NCBI GenBank assembly: GCA_002306815.1 | Contig: DBTA01000037.1 | Span: 4,351-68,350, forward strand | DNA: 64,000 bases | Reading direction: 5' to 3' | DNA from: Dehalococcoidia bacterium UBA1328 | GTDB taxonomy: Bacteria > Chloroflexota > Dehalococcoidia > Lucifugimonadales > Lucifugimonadaceae | Part shown: one piece after another, positions 20,947 to 28,846 of the stretch | Layout of the letters: each line of letters starts with the position of its first letter | Numbering within the stretch: the stretch's first letter is position 1 | Position numbers and translations under genes: made by a program | The notes under the pieces: model-generated | Databases searched by the model: none | Seen by the model: only the letters and a program-made list of their open reading frames with translations | What the model was told of the DNA's origin: nothing

Positions 20947-21720
20947 ATTAGCGAAGGAAAACTCGTAGGAAAAGTTGTCCTCATTACTGGTGCTGGTTCA
21001 GGCATTGGTGCGACCACTGCGCAAATGATGGCTGAGCAGGGTGCTTCAGTTGCGATAACAGGCGTGCCGGATGACGGCGTTGTTGCTGTTGCCGATGAAA
21101 TTACTTCAGCAGGTGGGTCAGCAATAGCTATTCCGACTGACGTGACAAACGAGTCTCAGGTAGAAGCAGCGGTTCGCCAAACTGTCGAAAAGTTTGGTCG
21201 ACTCGACATCGTGGTTTCCAATGCTGGTATCCAGATGCACAACGAAGACCGCAACCTTCACGCTCTCCCAGAGGAGGTTTGAGATCGCATCGACGACGCG
21301 AACTACAAGGGGCAATATTTCGCCTGTAAACATGCTCTTACCCAAATGGTGAAGCAGGGAGAGGGCGGCGTTGTGATTATTGTGGCTTCTGTAACGGCAC
21401 TCACAGGTACCACACCGAACGTTTCGTATTCGACCGGCAAGGCCGGACTTGTGAATCTGGCGCGTCATATTGCGGTTCACGATGGTGAGCAGGGTATTCG
21501 TGCGAACAGTATTTGCCCTGGAGCGCTGGAACGCACTCCCGATCACGACGATCATCCCGATCCGGAAGGTAGAGAGGAAACTGCGTTAAACAGGATCCCG
21601 CTAAGTCGACTCGGGACTCCTGAAGACATTGCGCCGTTCATCACGTTCCTGGCAAGTGATAAAGCTTCGTACGCGACCGGGGCGAATTTTGCGATTGACG
21701 GAGGGTTGACTGTTATCTAG
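20947..21720 (+). pseudogene. SDR-family oxidoreductase with in-frame TGA and no normal start codon
   Basis: The NAD(P)-binding motif KVVLITGAGSGIGATTA is read in the frame ending at 21720, followed by IVVSNAGIQ, a YSTGKAG active site and the C-terminal YATGANFAIDGG. The frame is cut by TGA at 21280-21282 in the context EEV-stop-DRIDDANYKG. SDRs usually have Trp here, so one G-to-A change from TGG explains it. No ATG, GTG or TTG lies at the expected N-terminus; the sequence reads ATT AGC GAA GGA AAA at 20947, suggesting an ATG that became ATT. Both lesions point to decay, unless ATT is used as a rare start. Confidence 0.85.
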
Positions 21721-21731
21721 ACCGCGAACCC

Positions 21732-21752
21732 GGGGTTCGTAATGTGAACCCC
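21732..21752. terminator. hairpin after the SDR pseudogene
   Basis: GGGGTTC and GAACCCC form a perfect 7-bp stem around a 7-base loop just after the SDR stop. No long T run follows, so intrinsic termination is only possible. It lies between convergent remnants. Confidence 0.4.
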
Positions 21753-21780
21753 TGTTCGGTTGGAAGAGTAGTTGATTTAG

Positions 21781-22080
21781 TCAACTTTTGCGTAGCCGAG
21801 ATCTAAACGTCCAAAGCGCCAGCGACATACTGACAACACCCACACCCAGCAATGCGCCTATACCGATCACCAAAGTGTCGGTATCCCATTCGTTTGAAAC
21901 GGGTGAGCGAAGGGCGTCCAGCAGGTAGGTCACCGGGTTGTACGTAGCGACTGTAGACATCTACCTGGTCATTGCTTATTTCGGCAAGAAAACCGTCGTG
22001 AGAAAGACGAGCGGCAGGAACAACAAGAACGAAGAATTGAACGCAGCAGGGTTACCGGTCTTCAGTTCGGCAAAGAAATG
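21781..22080 (-). pseudogene. remnant of an ABC-2 type permease, C-terminal part
   Basis: Reading the minus strand from 22080 gives HFFAELKTGNPAAFNSSF, then FLLFLPLVFLTTVFLPK, a TAA, AMTR, a TAG, and MSTVATYNPVTYLLDALR, ending in a membrane helix and LRKS-stop at 21781. In DrrB/ABC-2 permeases the segment reads like P-x-x-M-x-x-W-hydrophobic-x-x-V-A-x-Y-NP, so the TAG most likely replaces Trp and the TAA a charged residue. The N-terminal two thirds and any ATPase partner are absent from the flanks. The gene is therefore a truncated fossil. Confidence 0.75.
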
Positions 22081-22201
22081 AAGTCATAGGTGACTTGATC
22101 GAAGTCGCGATGCATGTAAAGTTGTGCCGCTCCGCAACGGCGAACGCCTTGTCGTCAAACGAGGAAAACATGAGACCTGATCTGAAAGAGGATTCACACA
22201 A

Positions 22202-23287
22202 ATGCTCGAGCGCTTTAAAGTCCCGGAACAAGATCGTGTATACGTGCCGCAGGAGCGCGTGAGAGCGGCAACCGAAGCGATATTTCGACACAACGGTGTT
22301 CCTGAAGATGACGCTGTGACTTCAACCGATGTGTTGATCAAGAACGATCTGCGTGGAGTTGAATCACACGGGGTTTCGAACGGTCTCAGGCGATACGTTG
22401 CTGAGTATGGTGCGAACTCTCTAAACCCGAAACCCGAGTTTAAGGTCACGAGAGAATCGAAGACCACTATGACGGTCGATGCCGACGGAGCGCTCGGGAT
22501 TCATGTCGGACCATGGGCAATGCAGGTCGCTATCGACAAAGGGAAAGAGTTTGGCATGGCGGCGGTTGCAGTAACTAATTCCGGACATTTGGCTGGGTGC
22601 GGCTACTACGCAATGATGGCTGCAGAGCAGGGGATGATTGGGCACTGCATGACGGCGGGAGGATCGCACCAGACGGTTCCAACTTTCGGCTCAAAGCCTG
22701 TTATGGGGACGAACCCGATTGCCTGGGCAGCGCCAGCGCGCTCCATGCCACCGTTTCTATTCGACGTGGCAACCACGCAGGTCGCTAACAACAAGATCGG
22801 ATTAGCGCGACGAATTGGGGCGCAAATCGAGCCGGGATGGATCACTGATCTTGATGGTGAGCCGATCATGGATCCGATCGACCCGCCGGATACTGGTGAT
22901 TATTACTTGCTCCACATTGGTGGAACGCGTGAGAACGGTTCACACAAAGGCTTCGGTCTCGCCTTGATGAACGAGATTATTTGTAACGAGCTTTCGGGAT
23001 ACGGTCCGGGACCGGTTCACGGTACACCAGGTGGTCACTTCTTCCAGGCATACGATATCGAGGCGTTCACTGATCGTGAGAAGTTCCTGGACGACATGGA
23101 CGATCTATTGAAGTTTATTGTTGATGTTCCTCCGGCGAGCGGATTCGACCGCGTAATTTACGCGGGCCTTGTAGAAAACGAAGACGAGAAGAAGCGCATG
23201 AAAGACGGCATCCCATATCACCGAGAAGTAATCGAGTGGTTTGAGTCATACTGCGCTGAAGTCGGGATAGAGTGCAATCTTCGCTAG
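22202..23287 (+). CDS. Ldh2-type malate/L-lactate dehydrogenase family oxidoreductase
   Basis: A 361-residue NAD(P)-dependent 2-hydroxyacid dehydrogenase of the family that includes YlgJ-like malate/lactate, ureidoglycolate and sulfolactate dehydrogenases, unrelated to classical LDH. Motifs are NDLRGVESHGVSNGLRRY near residue 50, TNSGHLAGCGYYA near 128, VMGTNPIAWAAP near 165 and the C-terminal GSHKGFGLALMNEII. The ATG at 22202 has an upstream AAAGAGGA. The acid oxidised cannot be decided from sequence; ureidoglycolate, malate and sulfolactate are all possible. Confidence 0.88.
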   Translation: MLERFKVPEQDRVYVPQERVRAATEAIFRHNGVPEDDAVTSTDVLIKNDLRGVESHGVSNGLRRYVAEYGANSLNPKPEFKVTRESKTTMTVDADGALGIHVGPWAMQVAIDKGKEFGMAAVAVTNSGHLAGCGYYAMMAAEQGMIGHCMTAGGSHQTVPTFGSKPVMGTNPIAWAAPARSMPPFLFDVATTQVANNKIGLARRIGAQIEPGWITDLDGEPIMDPIDPPDTGDYYLLHIGGTRENGSHKGFGLALMNEIICNELSGYGPGPVHGTPGGHFFQAYDIEAFTDREKFLDDMDDLLKFIVDVPPASGFDRVIYAGLVENEDEKKRMKDGIPYHREVIEWFESYCAEVGIECNLR

Positions 23288-23392
23288 TCAAATAATTATC
23301 TGGATTCTTGTATCGTCCGACAATCGTGACGCCGCTTACCCACGTTAGCTGACCCTGCAAAACTTATTGATAACGGCAGGTATTAATATTAC

Positions 23393-23407
23393 AGTTAGCA
23401 ACTAACT
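23393..23407. promoter_or_regulatory. inverted repeat upstream of the CDGSH pair
   Basis: AGTTAG-CAA-CTAACT is a perfect 6-bp inverted repeat in an AT-rich stretch about 60 bases before the ATG at 23466. It could be an operator or part of the promoter; no regulator is identified. Confidence 0.3.
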
Positions 23408-23465
23408 TGCAATTAGTAACTTCATATGTACCAATAATATTTTTTTGGCTTTTTAGTAGCAGTGT

Positions 23466-23669
23466 ATGGCTGAGGCGACTATTTTCCCGGGTGACAACGG
23501 TCCCTATCACGTAAAGGGCGATTTTGTTCTGATCGATTGCGAGGGCAACAAGTTGGAGTTGACTGATGAAACGTGGTTATGTCGATGTGGTCAGTCGACG
23601 GAGAAACCGTTCTGCACTGGCTCCCATAATGATTGCGATTTCATGGACGTATCGAGGGTAGCGAAATGA
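23466..23669 (+). CDS. CDGSH-type iron-sulfur protein
   Basis: A 67-residue protein with WLCRCGQSTEKPFCTGSHND, matching the CDGSH pattern C-x-C-x2-S-x3-P-x-C-x-G-S-H that binds a [2Fe-2S] cluster through three Cys and one His. The usual Asp after the third Cys is Thr here. The ATG at 23466 starts MAEATIFPGDNGPY. Its TGA overlaps the start of a second CDGSH-like gene. Bacterial members are small redox or cluster-transfer proteins with unclear partners. Confidence 0.9.
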   Translation: MAEATIFPGDNGPYHVKGDFVLIDCEGNKLELTDETWLCRCGQSTEKPFCTGSHNDCDFMDVSRVAK

Positions 23670-23860
23670 CTGTTGAAATTCGAATTCAGGACGACGACTC
23701 TCTCGAAGTCAGTGGCAAGTTTGATTTGTTCGATGAAGATGGCAACTCATACCCGCATCACGGAAAGTTGCGGCTCTGCCGGTGCGGTGCCTCGAAGACA
23801 AAACCTTACTGCGATAACGCACATTTCGAGGCCAAATTCGAAAGCAAAATCTGGGCTTAG
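23666..23860 (+). CDS. CDGSH-type iron-sulfur protein, second copy
   Basis: A 64-residue protein with LCRCGASKTKPYCDNAHFEA, the same three-Cys-one-His ligand set as its neighbour, with the end of the motif as C-D-N-A-H. The ATG at 23666 overlaps the preceding TGA as ATGA, so the two are translationally coupled. A TTG at 23633 would lengthen it but overlaps the first gene. The pairing suggests a tandem duplication in which the two domains may work together. Confidence 0.88.
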   Translation: MTVEIRIQDDDSLEVSGKFDLFDEDGNSYPHHGKLRLCRCGASKTKPYCDNAHFEAKFESKIWA

Positions 23861-24214
23861 TCGAGCTTATGGCTGAAATGTGGATCGGAAATTCTGATTA
23901 AATACGACCGCGTGTCTTAGTCATTACTTGGTTAGTCGTTGTCTTTGCAGTAAATCTACTGCACCCTGTATCCCTTGTTGCCTAGGGATGTCGTGTAGTA
24001 AGTTTTTTTCTTCGTGATGGTGACATAGTTTCCGTCGTCGAGATGGTGAACTCTAAGCGAGATCTATGTGACGCGAAGGTGCTTGCTTCTTCGACCACCG
24101 ATTGAATCCGGGCGCCGTGACCGTACCTGATCGATTGTAATCATGCACCCTGTAATTAAAATCCCGCGTACACTCCGCTGACTTAGTCGGAAAAAGATTG
24201 TAGGAGTGTTCGTC
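23861..24214. other. intergenic stretch without a gene
   Basis: No coding frame of note. The 11-mer TGCACCCTGTA occurs twice, at 23960-23970 and 24144-24154. The 3' end holds the promoter and AGGAG ribosome-binding site (24202-24206) of the next gene. Confidence 0.4.
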
Positions 24215-25603
24215 TTGCTGAATGCAGGCGTAGGTCGCGTCGATATAAGCCCAAAAATCGGAGTCGCCCATGCTGGGTGGGGCGCTCAAACCCATCAGGT
24301 GTCAGTCGGCAACGATATGCCGCTACTGGTGACTGCACTGGTAGTCAAGAATCACGGTGTTGAATTGGCAATAGTCGATGTAGATATTGGCATTTTTACC
24401 AACCAGCAGGATCGTGATATTCGAGATCTAATATCGGAAAAATCAGATATTCCGTTTGGGAATATCCGACTTGCTTATACCCACACCCATTCAGGGCCCA
24501 TCACTTTTGGTCAGTGGATCAAAGACGGCATTGACCTTGCCAACGAATGGTGGAATACGATCCCAAACGCGTGCGCAAAGGCGGTAGTAGATGCGAAAGC
24601 TTCGATGGTGCCTGCCCGATCAGGATTCGGTCGTGGCAGTTGTAACATCAATATAAATCGTCGGCCGGCGCGTGAAAACGGCGAGTTATTCACTGGTCGT
24701 AATTGGGACGGATTCGTCGATCACGATGTCGACGTGGTCAGTTTCGATGATGCGAATGGAGATCCGATAGCGACGATCGTCAACTACGCAATGCATCCGA
24801 CGATAATGGGACATGAGAATGAATGGGTAACACCGGACTTCCCTGGTCCGATGCGTTCGGTTGTTGAACACGCCGTTGGCGGGTTGTGTCTTTTCCTTCA
24901 AGGTGCAAGCGGAAACCAGGGTCCACTGGACGGATTTACCGGTGATCTCAGCGTTTATCGCAAGGCGGGATCTAAATTAGGTGCAGAAGCGGCGCGGGTT
25001 CGGCTAAATATTGATCCATTTGAACGTGAAGAGCGGCTCGAGAAAATTCTCACTTCGGGGGCTGATCTAGGGATATACACAGATGTGCCGAAAAGTGAAC
25101 CGGATGACACCGTTGCAGTGAGCAATGTTCCCGTTGAACTTCCAGCACGGGAGGTGTTAAGTCTCGCTGAAGCGGAATCGATATTCGCCGTTAGGGAATC
25201 TGAACTTGCTGATACAAGGTCGTCAGGCGCTTCTGAAGAGGACGTGGCTGCAGCGGTATCGAAAGTGATGCGTGCCAACATTCAATTGAGCCTTGCTCGA
25301 CTGTCCGAGGCTAACACCAAAGACGGCCATATCGAAATCACTGCGCAGTCAATGAGAATTGGCGAAACGGTGTTAGTGTCGGTCCCTGTAGAGCCGTTCG
25401 CAGAACTTGCCGATTCGGTGAAAAAGCGATCTGGTACAAAAAACACGGTGTTCTCGGGATTTAGCAACGGACACATCAACTATCTCGCCACCGATCAGGC
25501 TTTCGAAGAAGGCGGGTATGAGGTTGGTGTTTCAGTATTTGCGCCCGGATCCGCTGAACTTACGATCGATGCTTCATTGGAGGCCATAGATAACATTATT
25601 TGA
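24215..25603 (+). CDS. neutral/alkaline ceramidase-like hydrolase
   Basis: The N-terminus LNAGVGRVDISPKIGVAHAG is typical of the neutral/alkaline non-lysosomal ceramidase N-terminal domain. Zinc-ligand segments are AYTHTHSGP near residue 90 and NYAMHPTIMG near 190; FLQGASGNQGP contains the conserved region near the catalytic Ser of the family. At about 463 residues it lacks the C-terminal immunoglobulin-like domain of true ceramidases. No signal peptide is seen, so ceramide itself may not be the substrate. I choose the TTG at 24215, 8 bases after AGGAG; a GTG at 24206 would overlap that site. Confidence 0.82.
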   Translation: MLNAGVGRVDISPKIGVAHAGWGAQTHQVSVGNDMPLLVTALVVKNHGVELAIVDVDIGIFTNQQDRDIRDLISEKSDIPFGNIRLAYTHTHSGPITFGQWIKDGIDLANEWWNTIPNACAKAVVDAKASMVPARSGFGRGSCNININRRPARENGELFTGRNWDGFVDHDVDVVSFDDANGDPIATIVNYAMHPTIMGHENEWVTPDFPGPMRSVVEHAVGGLCLFLQGASGNQGPLDGFTGDLSVYRKAGSKLGAEAARVRLNIDPFEREERLEKILTSGADLGIYTDVPKSEPDDTVAVSNVPVELPAREVLSLAEAESIFAVRESELADTRSSGASEEDVAAAVSKVMRANIQLSLARLSEANTKDGHIEITAQSMRIGETVLVSVPVEPFAELADSVKKRSGTKNTVFSGFSNGHINYLATDQAFEEGGYEVGVSVFAPGSAELTIDASLEAIDNII

Positions 25604-25856
25604 TGATGCAAATTTATATGTTGCCCCTATGATTATCGTTTTGTAAGCGACTTGGGCCGTGAGCATGCTAGACCATACGAAGCGATAGCCTAGTGGAGGA
25701 ATTTGAGTCGTCTCCTAAACAGTCAGTGTTTCGTGACTAGTGCAATACATCGATTTGCGAGGAATAGCAGGTACGGCACTGTATCTATAGACCACGTGTC
25801 AGAATCGGGTTGTAAAGACGTTTCGTCCTGTAATTGCCCTCGTAGTGACGGGACTG

Positions 25857-26744
25857 TTACCCGACGGGCATCGTCCGTTTGGTGTGTTTGCGACCGACTT
25901 CTGCCGTATCTTTCCGGTGACCAGCAACTACTCGTACACCTTCGTCTATTTTTTCGGCGATGTTCTCGGGAGTACAGCCGTCGAGGAATGCTAGCCCGTT
26001 CTCTTGGCATGCGTTTTTGACCCGTTCCCTAGCTTCCTCAAGTCGAGGATCGAGCGGCTTGCCGGGTTCTCTCTTGATTCCGAAAGACATGTGTAGATCG
26101 CCTGGACCCCACTCAGCAAATCCGAGACCTGGCACGGAAAGTGTTTGCTCGCAATTCGTCAACGCTCGGACGGTTTCGATTTTTACGCCGAGGAGCAACT
26201 CTCCATCTGGATTTAATGGCCATGGATCGGCTTTGTCGACATAAGTGTCAGCATCGACACCCCATATGGGCGCTGAAGATGGTTGTGAGCCCACGCCACG
26301 GGTCCCTCGTTCTAGCCCGTATCCGACTCCAGCCATGTTGATAGGGTAGCGACACGACTCGATGAAAGCCCTGACAGCGTCTGGGGTTTCTGCCTGGCAC
26401 AGAAGGATTCCGTGGACTCCGCGTGCGAGTATCATGCGGAATTGCCATGCGTTGAATCTGATGATCTCTTCTGATGATCCTTCAACAGGTGCTTCTACAA
26501 TGATAGCTGGAGTGCGGTGTCCGCTATTAGTCGGGCCACCATCTACAAGCCCCTTAATGTAATTGTCGAGTCCGGTCATATCGAACGCGCCGTGCTCCAT
26601 GCCAACGTTGATGTAATCGGCCCAAGTATGAGCGTCTTTACGACCCTGATCGTAAGTCAGGACGTGGCCGGTATGGCCACCGTCGTAGTAGATAGGCTGG
26701 TCCTGCTCAAGAAGCTCGATTGCACGGTTGATTCTGGTTGCCAT
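25857..26744 (-). CDS. HpcH/HpaI aldolase family protein
   Basis: A 295-residue class II aldolase-type protein. VHGILLCQAETPDAVRAFIE, the metal-ligand segment LLGVKIETVRAL and WGPGDLHMSFGI match the HpcH/HpaI layout (E and D metal ligands, the latter in GPxDL). Members cleave 4-hydroxy-2-oxo acids to pyruvate or related products and an aldehyde. The ATG at 26744 is clear. It stands alone, converging on the ceramidase-like gene. The substrate is not readable. Confidence 0.85.
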   Translation of the reverse strand: MATRINRAIELLEQDQPIYYDGGHTGHVLTYDQGRKDAHTWADYINVGMEHGAFDMTGLDNYIKGLVDGGPTNSGHRTPAIIVEAPVEGSSEEIIRFNAWQFRMILARGVHGILLCQAETPDAVRAFIESCRYPINMAGVGYGLERGTRGVGSQPSSAPIWGVDADTYVDKADPWPLNPDGELLLGVKIETVRALTNCEQTLSVPGLGFAEWGPGDLHMSFGIKREPGKPLDPRLEEARERVKNACQENGLAFLDGCTPENIAEKIDEGVRVVAGHRKDTAEVGRKHTKRTMPVG

Positions 26745-27074
26745 TATCGCTTTTTTGCCTGAAGTATGCGTCTAGGTTTTGTATCCCAACGAATCGTATC
26801 TCTTTTTGCGGTTTGTTGCGTTATTCTCCGTCTTAGGGGATGGATATGTGGTAATACAGATTGTCATTGCAATAAGTCAGGAAAGACAGACTCAGCAATA
26901 AGAGCGTTTCGTGATTGGAATATATGGGCGTTTTTGTTCTGTTTGTCTTGCTGAAAATGAATTCAGGATGACACCGAAACTCGAACTTCATCCTGAATAC
27001 CTGCATCCGATGAACCAGCGGTAAACTGGGAAGTGTGCGGTTCGCAATCGTAACCCCAAATCACGGAATATTTT
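26745..27074. other. intergenic stretch with a dispersed repeat
   Basis: No supported gene; a 62-codon frame at 26766 has no ribosome-binding site or family. It holds the repeat described at 26951-26998 and the promoter region of the His-rich cluster. Confidence 0.45.
26951..26998. repeat. dispersed inverted repeat with ATTCAGGATGA arms
   Basis: ATTCAGGATGA (26961-26971) and TCATCCTGAAT (26988-26998) form a perfect 11-bp stem. The flank from 26951 to 26973 matches 56801-56823 in 22 of 23 positions, and the arm sequence recurs at 37510-37520. This looks like a small non-coding dispersed element. Confidence 0.7.
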
Positions 27075-27500
27075 TTGTTCACAACTGCGAAAACTAAATC
27101 GATCAGAATAATTTTCGCGTTTGTTCTGAATCTGGTACCAGGCTTAATGGTGCTCGGAGTGGTTACGCCAGTGGTTGGTCCGGCGATTGACCACCACTAT
27201 GTCGACAGATCGCCCGCTCACGCACACGTGTTCACCGGCAACGAATCGCATGAACACGACCATACTCTCGCTAACCATGATCACTCCGACCAGAGCCTTG
27301 AACACTCCGGGGATGGCACTTCTATAGTGTCGACTTCGATCAGTTCAGGTTTCGGATTGAGTTCGCTTAACTGTGCCACTCTAGAAGTACACCTTCCGAA
27401 GTTCGAAGGGAACACTGTTGTGGTATATACCGAAGAAGTACTCGCACCAGATGGCGATGTAATTGCTCCATTGGATAGACCACCGCGTCGCGTTTCCTAA
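27075..27500 (+). CDS. membrane-anchored His-rich protein
   Basis: A 141-residue protein with an N-terminal hydrophobic helix (IIFAFVLNLVPGLMVLGVV) that is either a signal anchor or an uncleaved signal, then a His/Asp-rich segment (ESHEHDHTLANHDHSDQSLE) suited to metal binding. The start is a TTG at 27075 without a strong ribosome-binding site, so the exact N-terminus is open. It precedes three genes with copper-handling features on the same strand; a role in metal capture outside the membrane is inferred from that. Confidence 0.6.
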   Translation: MFTTAKTKSIRIIFAFVLNLVPGLMVLGVVTPVVGPAIDHHYVDRSPAHAHVFTGNESHEHDHTLANHDHSDQSLEHSGDGTSIVSTSISSGFGLSSLNCATLEVHLPKFEGNTVVVYTEEVLAPDGDVIAPLDRPPRRVS

Positions 27501-27562
27501 CGCAACTATCAGGTTTATCAGAGTCCGAGTAATTTATACCGACTCATTGTTTGGAGCATGAA

Positions 27563-28615
27563 ATGTCTCTTTTTAATTGGCGCACGCGCGCCGCTCTATT
27601 GCTAACCGTAGCTTTCGCCATATTCGGTACAAACACCGCATTCGCCCATGAGGGTAGAGATGTGGGTGACTACAACTTCGTAGTTGGGTTCATAAACGAA
27701 CCGGCGATTGAAGGCATGATTAACGGTGTTTCTATTCGTGTGACTTCACTCGATGAAGATGAGCACGGAGATCATGGCCATGACAGCCATGGTGATGGGA
27801 TTGCAATGGGAATCAGCGATGAGATCGACCTCGTCTCCCACGGGGAGGTTTTTGTCGATGAGCTTGCCGCCGGGGGGCATTACGAGTTCACGTTTACTCA
27901 CGATTTCGAAGACCTCACTGTTCCGTTCCACGCCCACCCGATCGAAATGCAAGGATCGATCATGGTTGGGGACCACAACCCGACTGCGGAAGAAGTGGTA
28001 ATTGAGATTCACGAGAATGGATTTCAGCCCGCAATGGCGATGATCCAGGTCGGTACTACGGTGCGATTCATGAACATGACGTCGGATGCGACCGTTGTAA
28101 TGAGTGGTCCGCTGGGCGAAGTCGAGACCTCAATGCGAGACGATTCAGGTCACTCTAGTTCAAAAGCGGTGAGTGGACTAACTTCATTGCAGGTTGAAGT
28201 AAGTCACGTGGCATCGTCTGTGTCCCAGGTGATGCAATTGAAAGAAGCCTGGGGAGACGCTGGTCATTACAAATCCGAGTTCATTCCAACATCGCCCGGT
28301 CCGTACAAATTCCGATTCTTTGGTGAAATTCACGATCAACAGATCGACGAAAGCTTCGAGTCGAGCAACACAACTTTCGATGAAGTCAAGCCAGCGAATG
28401 ATGTCCAGTTCCCCATTCAGTTGGCTGCTCCGCGTGAGACTGAAAACGCGGCGCGTGGTGCACTTGATACAGCGAATGAAGCCAGTGTCGACGCCACTGA
28501 TGCCGCCAATTCAGCTTCAACAGCTACGCTTCTTGGTGTGGTTGCGTTGATACTCGGTGCTCTCGGACTCGTTCTTGGTGGTCTGGCATTCCAGCGATCA
28601 GGCAAAAAAGCGTAA
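27563..28615 (+). CDS. exported His-rich protein with cupredoxin-like region
   Basis: A 350-residue protein. A signal peptide (MSLFNWRTRAALLLTVAFAI, cleavage likely after NTAFA) is followed by a His/Asp-rich loop (DEDEHGDHGHDSHGDG), an FTFTHDFEDLTVPFHAHPIE region, and a cupredoxin-like stretch (VVIEIHENGFQPAMAMIQVG, then FMNMTSDATVVMSGPLG). It ends in a membrane helix (LLGVVALILGALGLVLGG) and a short basic tail, so it would be anchored at its C-terminus facing outward. The ATG at 27563 has GGAG about 7 bases upstream. The downstream neighbours point to copper or cytochrome-related work. The family is not recognised as a whole. Confidence 0.75.
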   Translation: MSLFNWRTRAALLLTVAFAIFGTNTAFAHEGRDVGDYNFVVGFINEPAIEGMINGVSIRVTSLDEDEHGDHGHDSHGDGIAMGISDEIDLVSHGEVFVDELAAGGHYEFTFTHDFEDLTVPFHAHPIEMQGSIMVGDHNPTAEEVVIEIHENGFQPAMAMIQVGTTVRFMNMTSDATVVMSGPLGEVETSMRDDSGHSSSKAVSGLTSLQVEVSHVASSVSQVMQLKEAWGDAGHYKSEFIPTSPGPYKFRFFGEIHDQQIDESFESSNTTFDEVKPANDVQFPIQLAAPRETENAARGALDTANEASVDATDAANSASTATLLGVVALILGALGLVLGGLAFQRSGKKA

Positions 28616-28634
28616 GCGGTTTTAGGAGAACTAA

Positions 28635-28820
28635 ATGAATCCGATCCCAGCCGAATTTGTCAGTTTGCCTTTGCTCCACGGAGCATTTGGCGCGTACGAC
28701 GAACTGATTATTTTCGGCGGGATCGGTGTTCTTCTTGTCGGTCTCGCCTACCTTTCATGGAGAGCGAGCAAAGACAAGGACGAACGGCGCAAGAAGCGAA
28801 GGGCAAAACGAAAACGTTGA
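28635..28820 (+). CDS. small single-pass membrane protein
   Basis: A 61-residue protein with one helix (DELIIFGGIGVLLVGLAYLS) and a very basic C-terminus (KDKDERRKKRRAKRKR), predicted inside. The ATG at 28635 follows TAGGAGAAC, a strong ribosome-binding site. Its TGA overlaps a possible TTG start of the CopC-CopD fusion. Small membrane proteins of this kind often stabilise respiratory or copper complexes, but no function can be assigned. Confidence 0.75.
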   Translation: MNPIPAEFVSLPLLHGAFGAYDELIIFGGIGVLLVGLAYLSWRASKDKDERRKKRRAKRKR

Positions 28821-28846
28821 GTCGAATCTTTTTTCGTAGCAAAGTG

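Noticed and set aside
26766..26954. 62-codon frame after the HpcH/HpaI aldolase
   Set aside because: Low-complexity composition, overlaps the dispersed repeat, no start signals.
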